From: Hyphomicrobiales bacterium
GTDB lineage: Bacteria > Pseudomonadota > Alphaproteobacteria > Rhizobiales > Xanthobacteraceae
Length of the DNA stretch: 64,000 bases
Direction of reading: 5' to 3'
Assembly (NCBI GenBank): GCA_017305715.1
Contig: JAFKKG010000019.1
Coordinates: 62,001-126,000, forward strand
Part shown: one piece after another, positions 26,299-35,054 of the stretch
How positions within the stretch are numbered: position 1 is the first letter of the stretch
Layout: each line of letters begins with the position of its first letter
Notes under the pieces: model-generated
What the model was told of the DNA's origin: nothing
Database searches by the model: none
Seen by the model: the letters and a program-made list of their open reading frames with translations, nothing else
Translations under genes and position numbers: made by a program

Positions 26299-27845
26299 GG
26301 CGTTGCACCCGCGCTTTTGGCAAGTCTGGCTTCGAGTTCGTGGCGCTGGACCTTGCCGCTGGTCGAGCGGGGAAATTCCGAGAATTCGATGAAGTTGAAT
26401 TGCCGGGGCCGCTTGTAGGACGCGAGATCGCGCCGGCATAGTTCGAGCAAATCGGCTTCGGTCACACTGCCGTCACGGCAGGAGACGAAGGCGACCGGAA
26501 CCTCGCCCCATTTCTGGTCGGTTGCTCTGACGACCGCGGCTTCGGTGACACGGCTGTCGCTCAACAGAACCCGTTCGATCTCGGCCGGATAGACGTTCTC
26601 GCCGCCGGACTTGATCAGGTATTTGACGCGATCGACGAAATCCAGCGAGCCGTCGGCGTTGCGCCGGAACACGTCGCCCATGTGAAACCAGCCGCCGCGG
26701 AAATCATGCGCGTTGGTCTCATCGGCCTGCCAATAGCCGGAAAACAGCGTGGCGCCGCGCATCGCGAGCTCCCCGGGTTGGCCCGGTGCGACCTCCTGGT
26801 CGGACGGATTGACGAGCTTGACCTGACAAAATGCGCTTTGCTGCTTTGACAGCCGTTCGGGTATTTCTCCCGGCGCGATCAAGGCCCGTGTCGCGGGAGG
26901 CAGGCCGGTTTCGGTCGAGCCAAAACTGTTGAGATAGGGCGCCTGCAGCAGTTCGGTCACCTCGGCGATCGCATGCGGCGGCACCAAATCGGCCATCGCG
27001 CCGCACACATGGATGCCCCTTATCTTGGTTGCCTGCGCCTTCAGCGCGGCGGCAAATGCTTCGATCATGCCGGGGATCAAGACCAGCCAGCCGATACGAT
27101 GTCGTTCGACGGCCGCCAGCAGCGGTTCCACCTGAAAGCCATCGATCATGACGACCGTGCCGCCGCGCAGCAGGGTGGAAAGGCTGTGATCGGTCGAGGC
27201 CATATGAAACATCGGTGCCCAGGCGACGAAGCTGTCGCGGGGCGCGATGCCCAATTCGGAGCTGAACACCAGGGAGCGAGCGATCATCGCGCGATGGGAA
27301 ATCACCGCGCCCTTCGGCAGGCCGGTGGTGCCGCTGGTGTAGAGGATCACGAGGCCGTCTTCCGGCTCGGCGACGATCGGCGCCGCACGGTCAGGCTGCT
27401 GGTGCAGCAGGTGTTCATATGACGGTCCGATTTCGAGGGTCTGCCACGGGACGCTGCCGGGAACGACGAGGTTGCCGGCCAGGTCTGGTTCGACGATCAC
27501 CAGTTTCGGGGATACCAGTTCGACACAATAGGCCAGTTCGCGCGGTGAAAGACGCCAATTCAGGCAGGCGGTGATGACGCCCAGATTGGCCGCCGCCAAT
27601 TCGATCTCGACATATTCGGGGCGGTTGCGCGACAGCAAGGCGACACGATCGCCGCGGCTCAGGCCGCTTGCAGCCAGCATCGCGGTTGTCCGCTCGACGC
27701 GGCTCAATAACTGGCCATAGCTGATCTGCCGGTCCTGATATTCGATCGCCGTGTCGGCCGGTTGAATTTGGGCTCGACTGCGGAACAATTCGCCAACCGT
27801 GAGACCGGAGCCGGCTGCAGCCGGACCATCGAATTCGCCAGGCAT
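26295..27845 (-). CDS. AMP-forming acyl-CoA ligase
   Basis: A 516-residue ANL ligase. It has the P-loop YTSGTTGLPKGAVISH, the A5 motif FGSTETG, WFHMGDVFRRNADGS, the hinge DRVKYLIKSGGENVYP and the C-terminal catalytic Lys in STSGKVQRH. It starts the ligase, thiolase-like, DUF35 operon, joined by ATGA and GTGA overlaps. It diverges from an enoyl-CoA hydratase-like gene at 28028; the shared intergenic region holds a TCTAAC-N4-GTTCGA site 94-109 bases upstream of this ATG. The acid it activates is unknown. Confidence 0.93.
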   Translation of the reverse strand: MPGEFDGPAAAGSGLTVGELFRSRAQIQPADTAIEYQDRQISYGQLLSRVERTTAMLAASGLSRGDRVALLSRNRPEYVEIELAAANLGVITACLNWRLSPRELAYCVELVSPKLVIVEPDLAGNLVVPGSVPWQTLEIGPSYEHLLHQQPDRAAPIVAEPEDGLVILYTSGTTGLPKGAVISHRAMIARSLVFSSELGIAPRDSFVAWAPMFHMASTDHSLSTLLRGGTVVMIDGFQVEPLLAAVERHRIGWLVLIPGMIEAFAAALKAQATKIRGIHVCGAMADLVPPHAIAEVTELLQAPYLNSFGSTETGLPPATRALIAPGEIPERLSKQQSAFCQVKLVNPSDQEVAPGQPGELAMRGATLFSGYWQADETNAHDFRGGWFHMGDVFRRNADGSLDFVDRVKYLIKSGGENVYPAEIERVLLSDSRVTEAAVVRATDQKWGEVPVAFVSCRDGSVTEADLLELCRRDLASYKRPRQFNFIEFSEFPRSTSGKVQRHELEARLAKSAGATP

Positions 27846-27938
27846 CTTTCGTCCACTCCCAAAGGCGTTTTCTTTATGTCTCGCCCGTCGATTATCCCAA
27901 AACTATACGCTTGCGGCAGTATCCGATCAAACCTAAAT

Positions 27939-27954
27939 TCTAACATCTGTTCGA
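27939..27954. promoter_or_regulatory. TetR-type operator in ligase/hydratase divergent promoter
   Basis: TCTAAC-ATCT-GTTCGA matches the shared 16-base palindrome with one half-site change (C for A). It is 94 bases upstream of the ligase ATG (minus strand) and 73 bases before the hydratase-like gene at 28028, so it can control both. Confidence 0.7.
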
Positions 27955-28027
27955 AACAGCTCCATAACCGGTTGCGTGCAAGCGGCCGGGGGCCGGAAGA
28001 TGGCCCGCCAACAAGAAGGGGAAGCCC

Positions 28028-28837
28028 ATGTCCGACCGATATGCCGCCTACACCAAGCTGAAGATCGATTATCCGTCGAAGCGAATCCTGCGGCTGACGT
28101 TCGACCGGCCCGAAACCTACAACTCGGTCGATGCGGAGACGCACACCCAGCTCACGCATATCTGGCGCGATATCAATGATGATCCCGACATCAACGCCGT
28201 GATCGTGACGGGTGCGGGCAAGGCGTTTTCGGCCGGCGGTGATTTTGAACTGATCAAGAGCATTCTCGACAATCCGACCGCCCGTATGGCGACGTGGAAG
28301 GAGGCCAAAGACCTCGTCTACAACGTCATCAACTGCAACAAGCCGATCATTTCGGCCATCAACGGGGTCGCTGTCGGTGCCGGTCTCGTCGTCGGCATCC
28401 TCGCCGACATCTCGATCTGCGGGAAATCCGCGCGCATCGTCGACGGCCATACCCGGCTTGGCGTCGCTGCCGGCGACGTTGCCTGCATCATCTGGCCGCT
28501 GCTGTGCGGACTTGCCAAGGCAAAATACTATTTGCTGACCTGCAAGCCGCTGTCGGGGACCGAAGCCGAGCGGATCGGGCTGGTCTCGCTGTGCGTCGAA
28601 GATGCCGATCTGCAAAAGGTCGCCCTGGAGACGGCCGAAGATCTGGCGACGGGTGCGCAAAGCGCCATCCGCTGGACCAAATACGCATTGAACAACTGGC
28701 TGCGCGTCAACGGGCCGCTGTTCGACACCTCGACCGCGCTGGAGATCCTGGGCTTCACCGGCGCCGAGGCGCGGGAGGGGCTGGCGTCGCATCTCGAGAA
28801 GCGCAAGCCGGTGTTTCCGCCGGATTGCCCGATCTGA
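28028..28837 (+). CDS. Crotonase-family protein with both hydratase glutamates replaced
   Basis: A 269-residue enoyl-CoA hydratase/isomerase-fold protein. The oxyanion-hole segments GKAFSAGGDF and NGVAVGAGL are intact. The two glutamates of classical hydratases are missing: aligning on GGG-x-E gives Val121, and aligning on PEI gives His141 in DGHTRLG. It therefore may not be a simple hydratase; isomerase, hydrolase or C-C cleaving activities occur in the superfamily. It is a single gene on the plus strand, faces a ligase operon across a TetR-type palindrome, and ends at a strong hairpin. Confidence 0.9.
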   Translation: MSDRYAAYTKLKIDYPSKRILRLTFDRPETYNSVDAETHTQLTHIWRDINDDPDINAVIVTGAGKAFSAGGDFELIKSILDNPTARMATWKEAKDLVYNVINCNKPIISAINGVAVGAGLVVGILADISICGKSARIVDGHTRLGVAAGDVACIIWPLLCGLAKAKYYLLTCKPLSGTEAERIGLVSLCVEDADLQKVALETAEDLATGAQSAIRWTKYALNNWLRVNGPLFDTSTALEILGFTGAEAREGLASHLEKRKPVFPPDCPI

Positions 28838-28852
28838 CGATTGGCACGGTTT

Positions 28853-28880
28853 GGCAAGGCGGGCTTCGCCCGGCCTTGCC
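28853..28880. terminator. Hairpin terminator between convergent genes
   Basis: GGCAAGGCGGGC pairs with GCCCGGCCTTGCC around a TTC loop, with one bulged G. It lies in the 61-base gap between two convergent genes and probably ends transcription from both sides. Confidence 0.7.
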
Positions 28881-28898
28881 GCCGGTTCATATCTCAGT

Positions 28899-30863
28899 TC
28901 ATTTGGCGGCGAGTTTCTCGCGCAGCCGGTCGACCGCCTCGGGGTTGGCAAGCGCCGAGAGGTCGCCGGGATCCTTGTCCTCGAACACGGCGCGCAGTAC
29001 CCGGCGCATGATCTTCAGATTGCGGGTGCGCGGCAGATCATCGACGAACAGGATCGTTTCGGGACGATAAGACGAACCCATTCCTGCGACGATGGCCGAC
29101 GATAGTTCGGCGGCGAGGCGGTGATCGCCCTCGACGCCCGGCATCGGCACGCAGGCGCATACGATGGCCGAGCCCTTCACTGCATGCGGGATGCCGAACA
29201 CGGCCGCTTCCGCTAGCTTGCCTGTCGCGATGAGAATGCCTTCGAGCTCGGCCGGCCCGGTGCGCTTGCCCGAAATCTTGATGGTGTCGTCGGAGCGGCC
29301 GAGAATGTAATAGAGCCCGTCCGCGCCGCGCATCGCGAAATCGCCGTGCACCCACAGTCCGGGCAGCGTGCTCCAGTAGCTTTCGATATAGCGCGCATCG
29401 GCCTTCCACAGGCTTTTCGTCAGCCCGATCGAGGAATGCCGCAGGACCAGTTCGCCGACGGTCCCGTCTGGGACACGCTGCCCTGTGAGATCGACGATGT
29501 CGGCGCCGACGCCAAGCGCGGGCCGCGAGAACGAGCCCGGGTTCATCGGATGGTTTGGCGTGCCGGTGAAGATACAGCCGCCGACTTCGGTGCCGCCTGA
29601 AATGTTGATGATCGGAATCTTCTTCTTGCAGACATGCTCGAAGAACCACAGCCAGGGGGCGGCAGTCCAGGCTTCACCGCCGGAGGCGGTCATGCGCAGG
29701 CTGGAAAGATCATAAGTTTCGACTTCGAGGCCGTACCGCATCAGGCTGCGTACGATGGTCGGCGACACGCCGAGGTAGCTCACCCGATGTTCGGCGATCA
29801 GGCGCCAGAACCGGCCCGTGTCCGGATAATCCGGCGTCCCTTCCGCAATCAGCAGGCTGCCGCCCGCGAAACTCGGGATGCAGGCGCACATCGCACCGAC
29901 CATCCACCCCATATCGCTGAAAAAGAAGAAGCGGTCCGATGATTTGAAGTCGCCGCAGATGGTCATGTCGCGGGTGACCATCGAGCCGATGAAGCCGATA
30001 TGGGTCCAGACGCATCCCTTCGGCTCACCGGTGGTGCCCGACGTGTAGAGCAGGATGGCCGGATCCTCGGCCTGCATCTCGGCGGTTGCTATCGTTGCAT
30101 CCTTGCCGGCGACGGCCTCATCCCACCAGAGGTCGCGCCCGGTTTGCATCGGCGTGTCGATCGCAAGGCCGTCGCGACGGACGACAATCACGTGCCGCAC
30201 CGTCGGGGAGGCTTCCAGGGCAACGTCCAGCACGGATTTGAGCGGTGCCGGTGCACCACGCCGCCAGGTGCCGTTGGCGGTGATGACGGCCTTTGCCTCG
30301 CCATGGTTCAGGCGGGATTGAATCGGCGCAGGACCGAATCCCGAGAACAGCGGCATGACGATGGCGCCGAGTTTCAGGATGGCAAAGAACGCGACGAATG
30401 TTTCGGGCAGGTTCGGCATGTAGATCGCGACCACGTCGCCGCGCCCGATGCCGATGTCGCGCAACCCGTGCGCCAGCCGGGCGACGTCGCGATCGAATTC
30501 ACGGTAACTCAGCGAGCGGCGTTCGCGCTTGTCTTCGCCTTCCCAGACCACGAAAGTCTGATCCCACACGGCGGTGTCGCGATGCTTGTCGAGGCAATTC
30601 AGCACGATGTTGGTGGTGCCGCCGACGCACCAGCGCGCCCAAGCCTGACCGGCCGAAACGTCCAGCATCCGGTCGTAGTTGCGGTAGAACCGGACATCGC
30701 AGAACCTGAAGACTTCCTGCATCAGCCAGGCCGGATCGGCCTCGGCTTTGGAGGCGAGACCGTCATAGTCCTTCTGGCCGGTGAAACGCAGAAACGCCGT
30801 CAGATTGCTTGCCGCCACCAGTTCCGATGGGGGTGTCCAGAGATATGGCGGGGCGTCGTTCAT
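28899..30863 (-). CDS. AMP-forming acyl-CoA synthetase (acetoacetyl/acetyl-CoA synthetase type)
   Basis: A 654-residue ligase with the long N-terminal region of acetyl- and acetoacetyl-CoA synthetases (WARWCVGGTTNIVLNCLDKH is their substrate-domain entry). The P-loop is LLYTSGTTGEPKGC, followed by FFFFSDMGWMVG, GGTEVGGCIF, the hinge GRSDDTIKISGKRTGP and a C-terminal RTRNLKIMRRVLR, where the usual catalytic Lys is the one in LKIMR. It diverges from a transglutaminase-like gene at 30992, and a TCTAAC-N4-GTTAGA palindrome lies 82-97 bases upstream of its ATG. It may activate short oxo or branched acids; the acid is not evident. Confidence 0.92.
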   Translation of the reverse strand: MNDAPPYLWTPPSELVAASNLTAFLRFTGQKDYDGLASKAEADPAWLMQEVFRFCDVRFYRNYDRMLDVSAGQAWARWCVGGTTNIVLNCLDKHRDTAVWDQTFVVWEGEDKRERRSLSYREFDRDVARLAHGLRDIGIGRGDVVAIYMPNLPETFVAFFAILKLGAIVMPLFSGFGPAPIQSRLNHGEAKAVITANGTWRRGAPAPLKSVLDVALEASPTVRHVIVVRRDGLAIDTPMQTGRDLWWDEAVAGKDATIATAEMQAEDPAILLYTSGTTGEPKGCVWTHIGFIGSMVTRDMTICGDFKSSDRFFFFSDMGWMVGAMCACIPSFAGGSLLIAEGTPDYPDTGRFWRLIAEHRVSYLGVSPTIVRSLMRYGLEVETYDLSSLRMTASGGEAWTAAPWLWFFEHVCKKKIPIINISGGTEVGGCIFTGTPNHPMNPGSFSRPALGVGADIVDLTGQRVPDGTVGELVLRHSSIGLTKSLWKADARYIESYWSTLPGLWVHGDFAMRGADGLYYILGRSDDTIKISGKRTGPAELEGILIATGKLAEAAVFGIPHAVKGSAIVCACVPMPGVEGDHRLAAELSSAIVAGMGSSYRPETILFVDDLPRTRNLKIMRRVLRAVFEDKDPGDLSALANPEAVDRLREKLAAK

Positions 30864-30944
30864 GAACGATCTTGTGCGTGGTCCGGTGGTTGCGAGAAAG
30901 CTAGCGCTCCGGCGCGCGTCGCGTCAATGGCGCTTTCCTTTGAT

Positions 30945-30960
30945 TCTAACGTTTGTTAGA
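30945..30960. promoter_or_regulatory. TetR-type operator in synthetase/transglutaminase divergent promoter
   Basis: TCTAAC-GTTT-GTTAGA has perfect half-sites. It lies 82 bases from the synthetase ATG (minus) and 32 bases before the ATG at 30992 (plus), a position that would block the plus-strand promoter directly. Confidence 0.75.
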
Positions 30961-30991
30961 AACGTGGCGAAAACCGGGAAAGGCCGAAGAC

Positions 30992-31669
30992 ATGAATTCC
31001 AGCGCTTCCGCGTTTCTTGCGCCGACAGAATTCGTCGATTGTAACTCGCCGCAAGTCCGTGAGTTCGTTTCACGGAGCCTCGACGGTACCTACGACCTGT
31101 CCGAGACCGCAAAGGCAATCCGGCTGTTCGATGCGGTGCGCGACGAGATCAGATACAATCCGTTTGATATCGGCACCACGGCGGACGACTACCGCGCGAG
31201 CCGGATCGCGGTGAAACCGTCGAATTATTGCGTACCGAAGGCGATCCTGCTGACCGCAGCCCTGCGTGCCGCTGGCATCCCCGCCGCGGTCGGATTTGCC
31301 GATGTCCGCAATCATTTGAACTCGCCGAAGCTGGCGGAACTGATGGGAACCGACCTGTTCATCTACCATGGTTACGTCGCGCTTTGGCTGGACGGCCGGC
31401 AGTTCAAGGTAACGCCGGCGTTCAATACCGAGATGTGCGAGCGGTTCGGGGTCCGGCAACTGATCTTCGACGGGAAAAGCGACGCGCTGTTTCACGAATT
31501 CGACGCCAAGAGCCAGCGGCACATGGAATATGTGAACGACCGGGGATGGTTCGCCGATCCTCCCATCGAACAATTGCTGCGCGAGTTCCGCGCCCTCTAT
31601 CCGAAGCTATGGCAGTTCAGTCTCGACCGGGTGCCGGTTCGCGACGCGGCCTTTGAGGGCGGGCAATAA
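30992..31669 (+). CDS. Transglutaminase-like (papain-fold) protein
   Basis: A 225-residue protein of the transglutaminase-like superfamily. The Cys of NYCVPKAILLTAALRAAGIP, the His of YHGYVALWLDG and a downstream Asp make the expected triad, so it is probably a cysteine peptidase, amidase or deamidase. I start at the ATG at 30992; an upstream TTG would overlap the operator palindrome. It has no signal peptide, so it acts in the cytoplasm. Sitting alone among acyl-CoA genes under the shared operator, it may cleave an amide or thioester intermediate; this is inference. Its stop is 15 bases from the convergent dehydrogenase gene. Confidence 0.9.
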   Translation: MNSSASAFLAPTEFVDCNSPQVREFVSRSLDGTYDLSETAKAIRLFDAVRDEIRYNPFDIGTTADDYRASRIAVKPSNYCVPKAILLTAALRAAGIPAAVGFADVRNHLNSPKLAELMGTDLFIYHGYVALWLDGRQFKVTPAFNTEMCERFGVRQLIFDGKSDALFHEFDAKSQRHMEYVNDRGWFADPPIEQLLREFRALYPKLWQFSLDRVPVRDAAFEGGQ

Positions 31670-31684
31670 GATCGCGGCGAGCGC

Positions 31685-32878
31685 CTATTTCGCCGCCTTG
31701 TTCACGGCCCCCTCGGGCTGCTTGGCATACTGCACCGCGACCCGTCCGACCCTCTCCCGGGCAATGACCAGCTTCTGGATCTGGGCGGTACCGTCGCCGA
31801 TCTGAAGCCCCATCACGTCGATATAGCGCTGATGGAACGGCAGATCGGTGGTGTAGCCGTAGTGGCCGTGGGTGAGCAGGCATTGGTGGATGATCTCGCA
31901 AGCGACCTTTGGCACGTACCATTTGCACATCGCGGCTTCCGCGGTGTGGGCCAGTCGCTGGTCGCGCAGCGAAAGCGTATAAAAGCAGAGCTGCCGCATC
32001 ATGGTGAGCTGGGTTTCAGCTTCGGCGAGCGGAAAGCTCACGCCCTGATATTGCGCGATCGGCCGCTCGAAGGCGATCCGCCCGGTGCTGTACTGCCAGG
32101 CTTCGTCGACCGACGCCTGGGCCGGTCCGATGCATTCGAGGCCGATCAGGGCACGGCTGTAGTCGAAGCCGGACATGATTTTGGAAAAGCCCTTGTTCTC
32201 CTCGGCCATCAGGCATTCGGCTGGGACAAAGACGTCGTCGAAGAACACCGAACCGCGACCGACCGGCCTGGTGCCGATGTCGTCGAAATGCGTCCGGGTG
32301 ATGCCGTTCTGGTTGAGATCGACAAAGAACGCGCTGACGCCGCGGGCGCCGTCGGCGACGCTGCCGGTACGCGCAAAGATGACGGCGGCATCGCATTGAT
32401 CCGAGAAGCTCATCGATGTCTTTTCGCCGTTCAGCCGGTAGCCATTGCCGGATTTCTCCGCGCGCAGAACCAGATTGGCGGCATCCGAACCGCCGCGCGG
32501 CTCGGTCAGGCCGAGGCCGATGATGGCCTCGCCGCGGGTGACGCGCGGCAGCCATTGCTGCGCGATTTCGGGGGAGGCGTGCTGTGCGATCATGCCGCCC
32601 ATCAGCGATGCCAGCAATTGAATATAGCTGGCGTTGAAGTCGCCATAGGCGATCTGTTCGATGACGATCCCGGCCGTGGCGCTGCTTTCGCCGAGGCCGC
32701 CATATCGCTCCGGCAGGTCGACGCCGATCAGGCCGAGTTCGCCCATCTCTTTCAGCATCCCGCGGTCGATGCGGTCCTGTTTGGCGCGCTTTTGGTAGTG
32801 CGGCGCGAGCTTCTGCTTGGCAAAGCGCTGTGCGGTCTCACGAAACGCCTGCTGCTGCTCGCTGAGCGCGTAATCCAT
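31685..32878 (-). CDS. Acyl-CoA dehydrogenase (cyclohexanecarboxyl-CoA dehydrogenase-like)
   Basis: A 397-residue FAD-dependent acyl-CoA dehydrogenase. The start ATG at 32878 fits MDYALSEQQQAFRETAQRFA and has GGGGA upstream; a longer in-frame start lacks support. FAD-contact motifs LGLTEPRGGSDAAN and GEKTSMSF are present, as is the C-terminal GDGTAQIQKLVIARERVG. The overall pattern, including the GDFNASYIQ stretch, resembles AliB-type cyclohexanecarboxyl-CoA dehydrogenases of Rhodopseudomonas, but the assignment is tentative. It diverges from the dienoyl-CoA reductase-like gene across a TetR-type palindrome. Confidence 0.9.
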   Translation of the reverse strand: MDYALSEQQQAFRETAQRFAKQKLAPHYQKRAKQDRIDRGMLKEMGELGLIGVDLPERYGGLGESSATAGIVIEQIAYGDFNASYIQLLASLMGGMIAQHASPEIAQQWLPRVTRGEAIIGLGLTEPRGGSDAANLVLRAEKSGNGYRLNGEKTSMSFSDQCDAAVIFARTGSVADGARGVSAFFVDLNQNGITRTHFDDIGTRPVGRGSVFFDDVFVPAECLMAEENKGFSKIMSGFDYSRALIGLECIGPAQASVDEAWQYSTGRIAFERPIAQYQGVSFPLAEAETQLTMMRQLCFYTLSLRDQRLAHTAEAAMCKWYVPKVACEIIHQCLLTHGHYGYTTDLPFHQRYIDVMGLQIGDGTAQIQKLVIARERVGRVAVQYAKQPEGAVNKAAK

Positions 32879-32931
32879 GACGATTTCCCCGCGAAGGCCA
32901 ACGGCTTGCATTCGGCCCGATTTTTATCCAG

Positions 32932-32947
32932 TCTAACAGGCGTTAGA
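32932..32947. promoter_or_regulatory. TetR-type operator in dehydrogenase/reductase divergent promoter
   Basis: TCTAAC-AGGC-GTTAGA has perfect half-sites. It lies 54 bases from the dehydrogenase ATG (minus) and 34 bases before the reductase ATG at 32981. Confidence 0.75.
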
Positions 32948-32980
32948 AATTCCGCAATCGTGTGACCATAGGCCGCGTCG

Positions 32981-35041
32981 ATGACCAGCAATTTCGGAAC
33001 GTCGCACTATCCAAATCTGTTGTCGCCGCTCAGGGCCGGGCGCACGACACTGCGCAACCGAATGATCATGGGCTCGATGCATACCCGCCTCGATATGGAG
33101 GAGAACGGGTTGCACAAGATGGCCGTGTTTCTCGCCGAACGGGCCAAGGGCGAGGTTGGCCTGATCATCACCGGCGGCTACGCGCCGAACACCGCGGGCC
33201 TGATCGAGCCCGGCGGCCCGATTTTGACCGAGCACGCGCAGGCGCGGGAATTGCAGCGGATCACCGACGCGGTTCATCGGCATGACGGCAAGGTCTGCCT
33301 GCAGATCCTCCATTCCGGCCGTTATGCGCGGCAGCAGGAATGTCTCGGCCCATCCGACATCCGCTCGCGCATCAACAAGTTTCCGCCGCGCGCCATGAGC
33401 ATCGCCGAGATCGAGCAGACCATATCGGACTACGTCCGCTGCGCGATGCTGGCCAAGGAGGCGGGCTTCGATGGCGTCGAGATCATGGGATCCGAAGGCT
33501 ACCTGATCAACGAATTCACGGTGCTGCGCACCAACGACCGCAGCGACGAATGGGGAGGGTCGGAGGAGAATCGCCATCGGCTTCCCGTCGAACTGGTCAG
33601 GCGCACGCGCGCCGCCACGGGTCCGGAATTCCTGATCATCTATCGCATTTCCGCGGCCGATCTGGTCGAGGGCGGAGCCACCGGCGAGGAGATCGATCGG
33701 CTGGCGCGCCGGGTCGAAATGGCCGGCGCCGATATCCTCAATACCGGGATCGGCTGGCACGAGGCGCGGGTTCCGACCATCGCCTATCCGATACCGCGTG
33801 CCGCCTGGCGCTTCGCCGCCGCACGGCTCAAGCGGGTTGTCGGAATTCCCGTGGTGGCTTCCAATCGCGTCAATACGCCCGATATCGCCGAGGCGATCCT
33901 TGCTGCGGGGGACAGCGACCTGATCTCGATGGCGCGTCCGATGCTGGCGGATCCGCATTTTGCCAGGAAGGTGCGGGAAGGCAACGCCGGCAAGATCAAC
34001 GTTTGTATTGCCTGCAACCAGGCCTGCCTTGATCTGATCTTTTCCGATCGCAGCGCGACTTGCCTTGTCAATCCGCGTGCTTGCCGCGAAACCGAGTTCG
34101 ACGACGGGCCGGCGGCCAGGGCCCGCAAGGTTGCGGTGGTTGGCGCCGGTGCGGCAGGGCTCGCGGCCGCGGCGGAAGCGAGCCGTCGGGGACACAAGGT
34201 CACGCTGTTCGAGGCCGCCGATCGCATCGGCGGCCAGATCAATCTCGCCCGTGCCGTTCCCGGCAAGGCCGAATTCGACGAGATGCTGCGGTATTACAGC
34301 GGCCAGATTTCCGACGGCGGCGTCGAGTTGCGCCTCAATGCATCGCCCGGCGCCGACGATCTTCGGAAGGAGGCGTTCGAGGCGGTGGTGGTTGCCTCGG
34401 GCGTAGATCCGCGCACGCCTGATATTGTGGGCATCGATCATCCGAAGGTCGTGTCATATGCCGATTTGCTCGCAGGCAAACGAAACGCCGGGCGCCGGGT
34501 GGCCATTATTGGTGCCGGCGGCATCGGGTTCGACGTCGCGGAATATCTTTGTCATTCGCAACCCGGCGAAGCCCCGAAGGCGCGGGGGATGGATGTGGCC
34601 GAATTCCACGCCGAATGGAACGTCGACGCCAGCCTTGCCGAGTCCGGCGGACTGAAGGGGGACCCACTGGCGCCGCGGCAAAGTCCGCGCGAGATCACCA
34701 TGCTGCAACGCAAGGCGACGCGACCGGGCGCCAATCTCGGGGTGTCGACCGGCTGGATCCTGCGCAGCAGCCTCGCCAAACGCAACGTCAGGATCATGGC
34801 CGGGGTCGTCTACGAGCGGATCGACGATCGGGGATTGCATGTCCTGATCGAGGGCGTGCCGCAGGTGATCGAGGCCGACACCATCGTGATCTGTGCCGGG
34901 CAACAGTCCAACCGCGGTTTATTCGACGAACTGAAATCGGCCGGTATCGAAGCCCACATCATCGGTGGGGCCAAGGAAGCCGCCGAACTCGACGCCATGC
35001 GTGCTGTCGACGAGGGGGTACGGATCGGGCAGGCGCTATAG
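32981..35041 (+). CDS. 2,4-Dienoyl-CoA reductase-type Fe-S flavoprotein
   Basis: A 686-residue flavoenzyme of the FadH/OYE group. The N-terminal FMN TIM barrel (about 10-335) has a Tyr in GYLINEFT (Y174) and a His in GWHEARVP (H260), the positions of the catalytic Tyr/His of E. coli dienoyl-CoA reductase. A 4Fe-4S cluster site follows as C342-x2-C345-x3-C349-x11-C361. FAD- and NAD(P)-binding Rossmann motifs VVGAGAAGLAAA and AIIGAGGIGFDVAEYL complete it. It should reduce conjugated dienoyl- or enoyl-CoA esters with NAD(P)H. It stands alone on the plus strand behind a shared palindrome and converges on an SDR gene. Confidence 0.92.
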   Translation: MTSNFGTSHYPNLLSPLRAGRTTLRNRMIMGSMHTRLDMEENGLHKMAVFLAERAKGEVGLIITGGYAPNTAGLIEPGGPILTEHAQARELQRITDAVHRHDGKVCLQILHSGRYARQQECLGPSDIRSRINKFPPRAMSIAEIEQTISDYVRCAMLAKEAGFDGVEIMGSEGYLINEFTVLRTNDRSDEWGGSEENRHRLPVELVRRTRAATGPEFLIIYRISAADLVEGGATGEEIDRLARRVEMAGADILNTGIGWHEARVPTIAYPIPRAAWRFAAARLKRVVGIPVVASNRVNTPDIAEAILAAGDSDLISMARPMLADPHFARKVREGNAGKINVCIACNQACLDLIFSDRSATCLVNPRACRETEFDDGPAARARKVAVVGAGAAGLAAAAEASRRGHKVTLFEAADRIGGQINLARAVPGKAEFDEMLRYYSGQISDGGVELRLNASPGADDLRKEAFEAVVVASGVDPRTPDIVGIDHPKVVSYADLLAGKRNAGRRVAIIGAGGIGFDVAEYLCHSQPGEAPKARGMDVAEFHAEWNVDASLAESGGLKGDPLAPRQSPREITMLQRKATRPGANLGVSTGWILRSSLAKRNVRIMAGVVYERIDDRGLHVLIEGVPQVIEADTIVICAGQQSNRGLFDELKSAGIEAHIIGGAKEAAELDAMRAVDEGVRIGQAL

Positions 35042-35054
35042 AAGGTCAATGGCC

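Noticed and set aside
32933..34441. Long minus-strand frame opposite the dienoyl-CoA reductase-like gene
   Set aside because: The plus-strand frame carries FMN, Fe-S, FAD and NAD motifs in order; the minus frame shows none.
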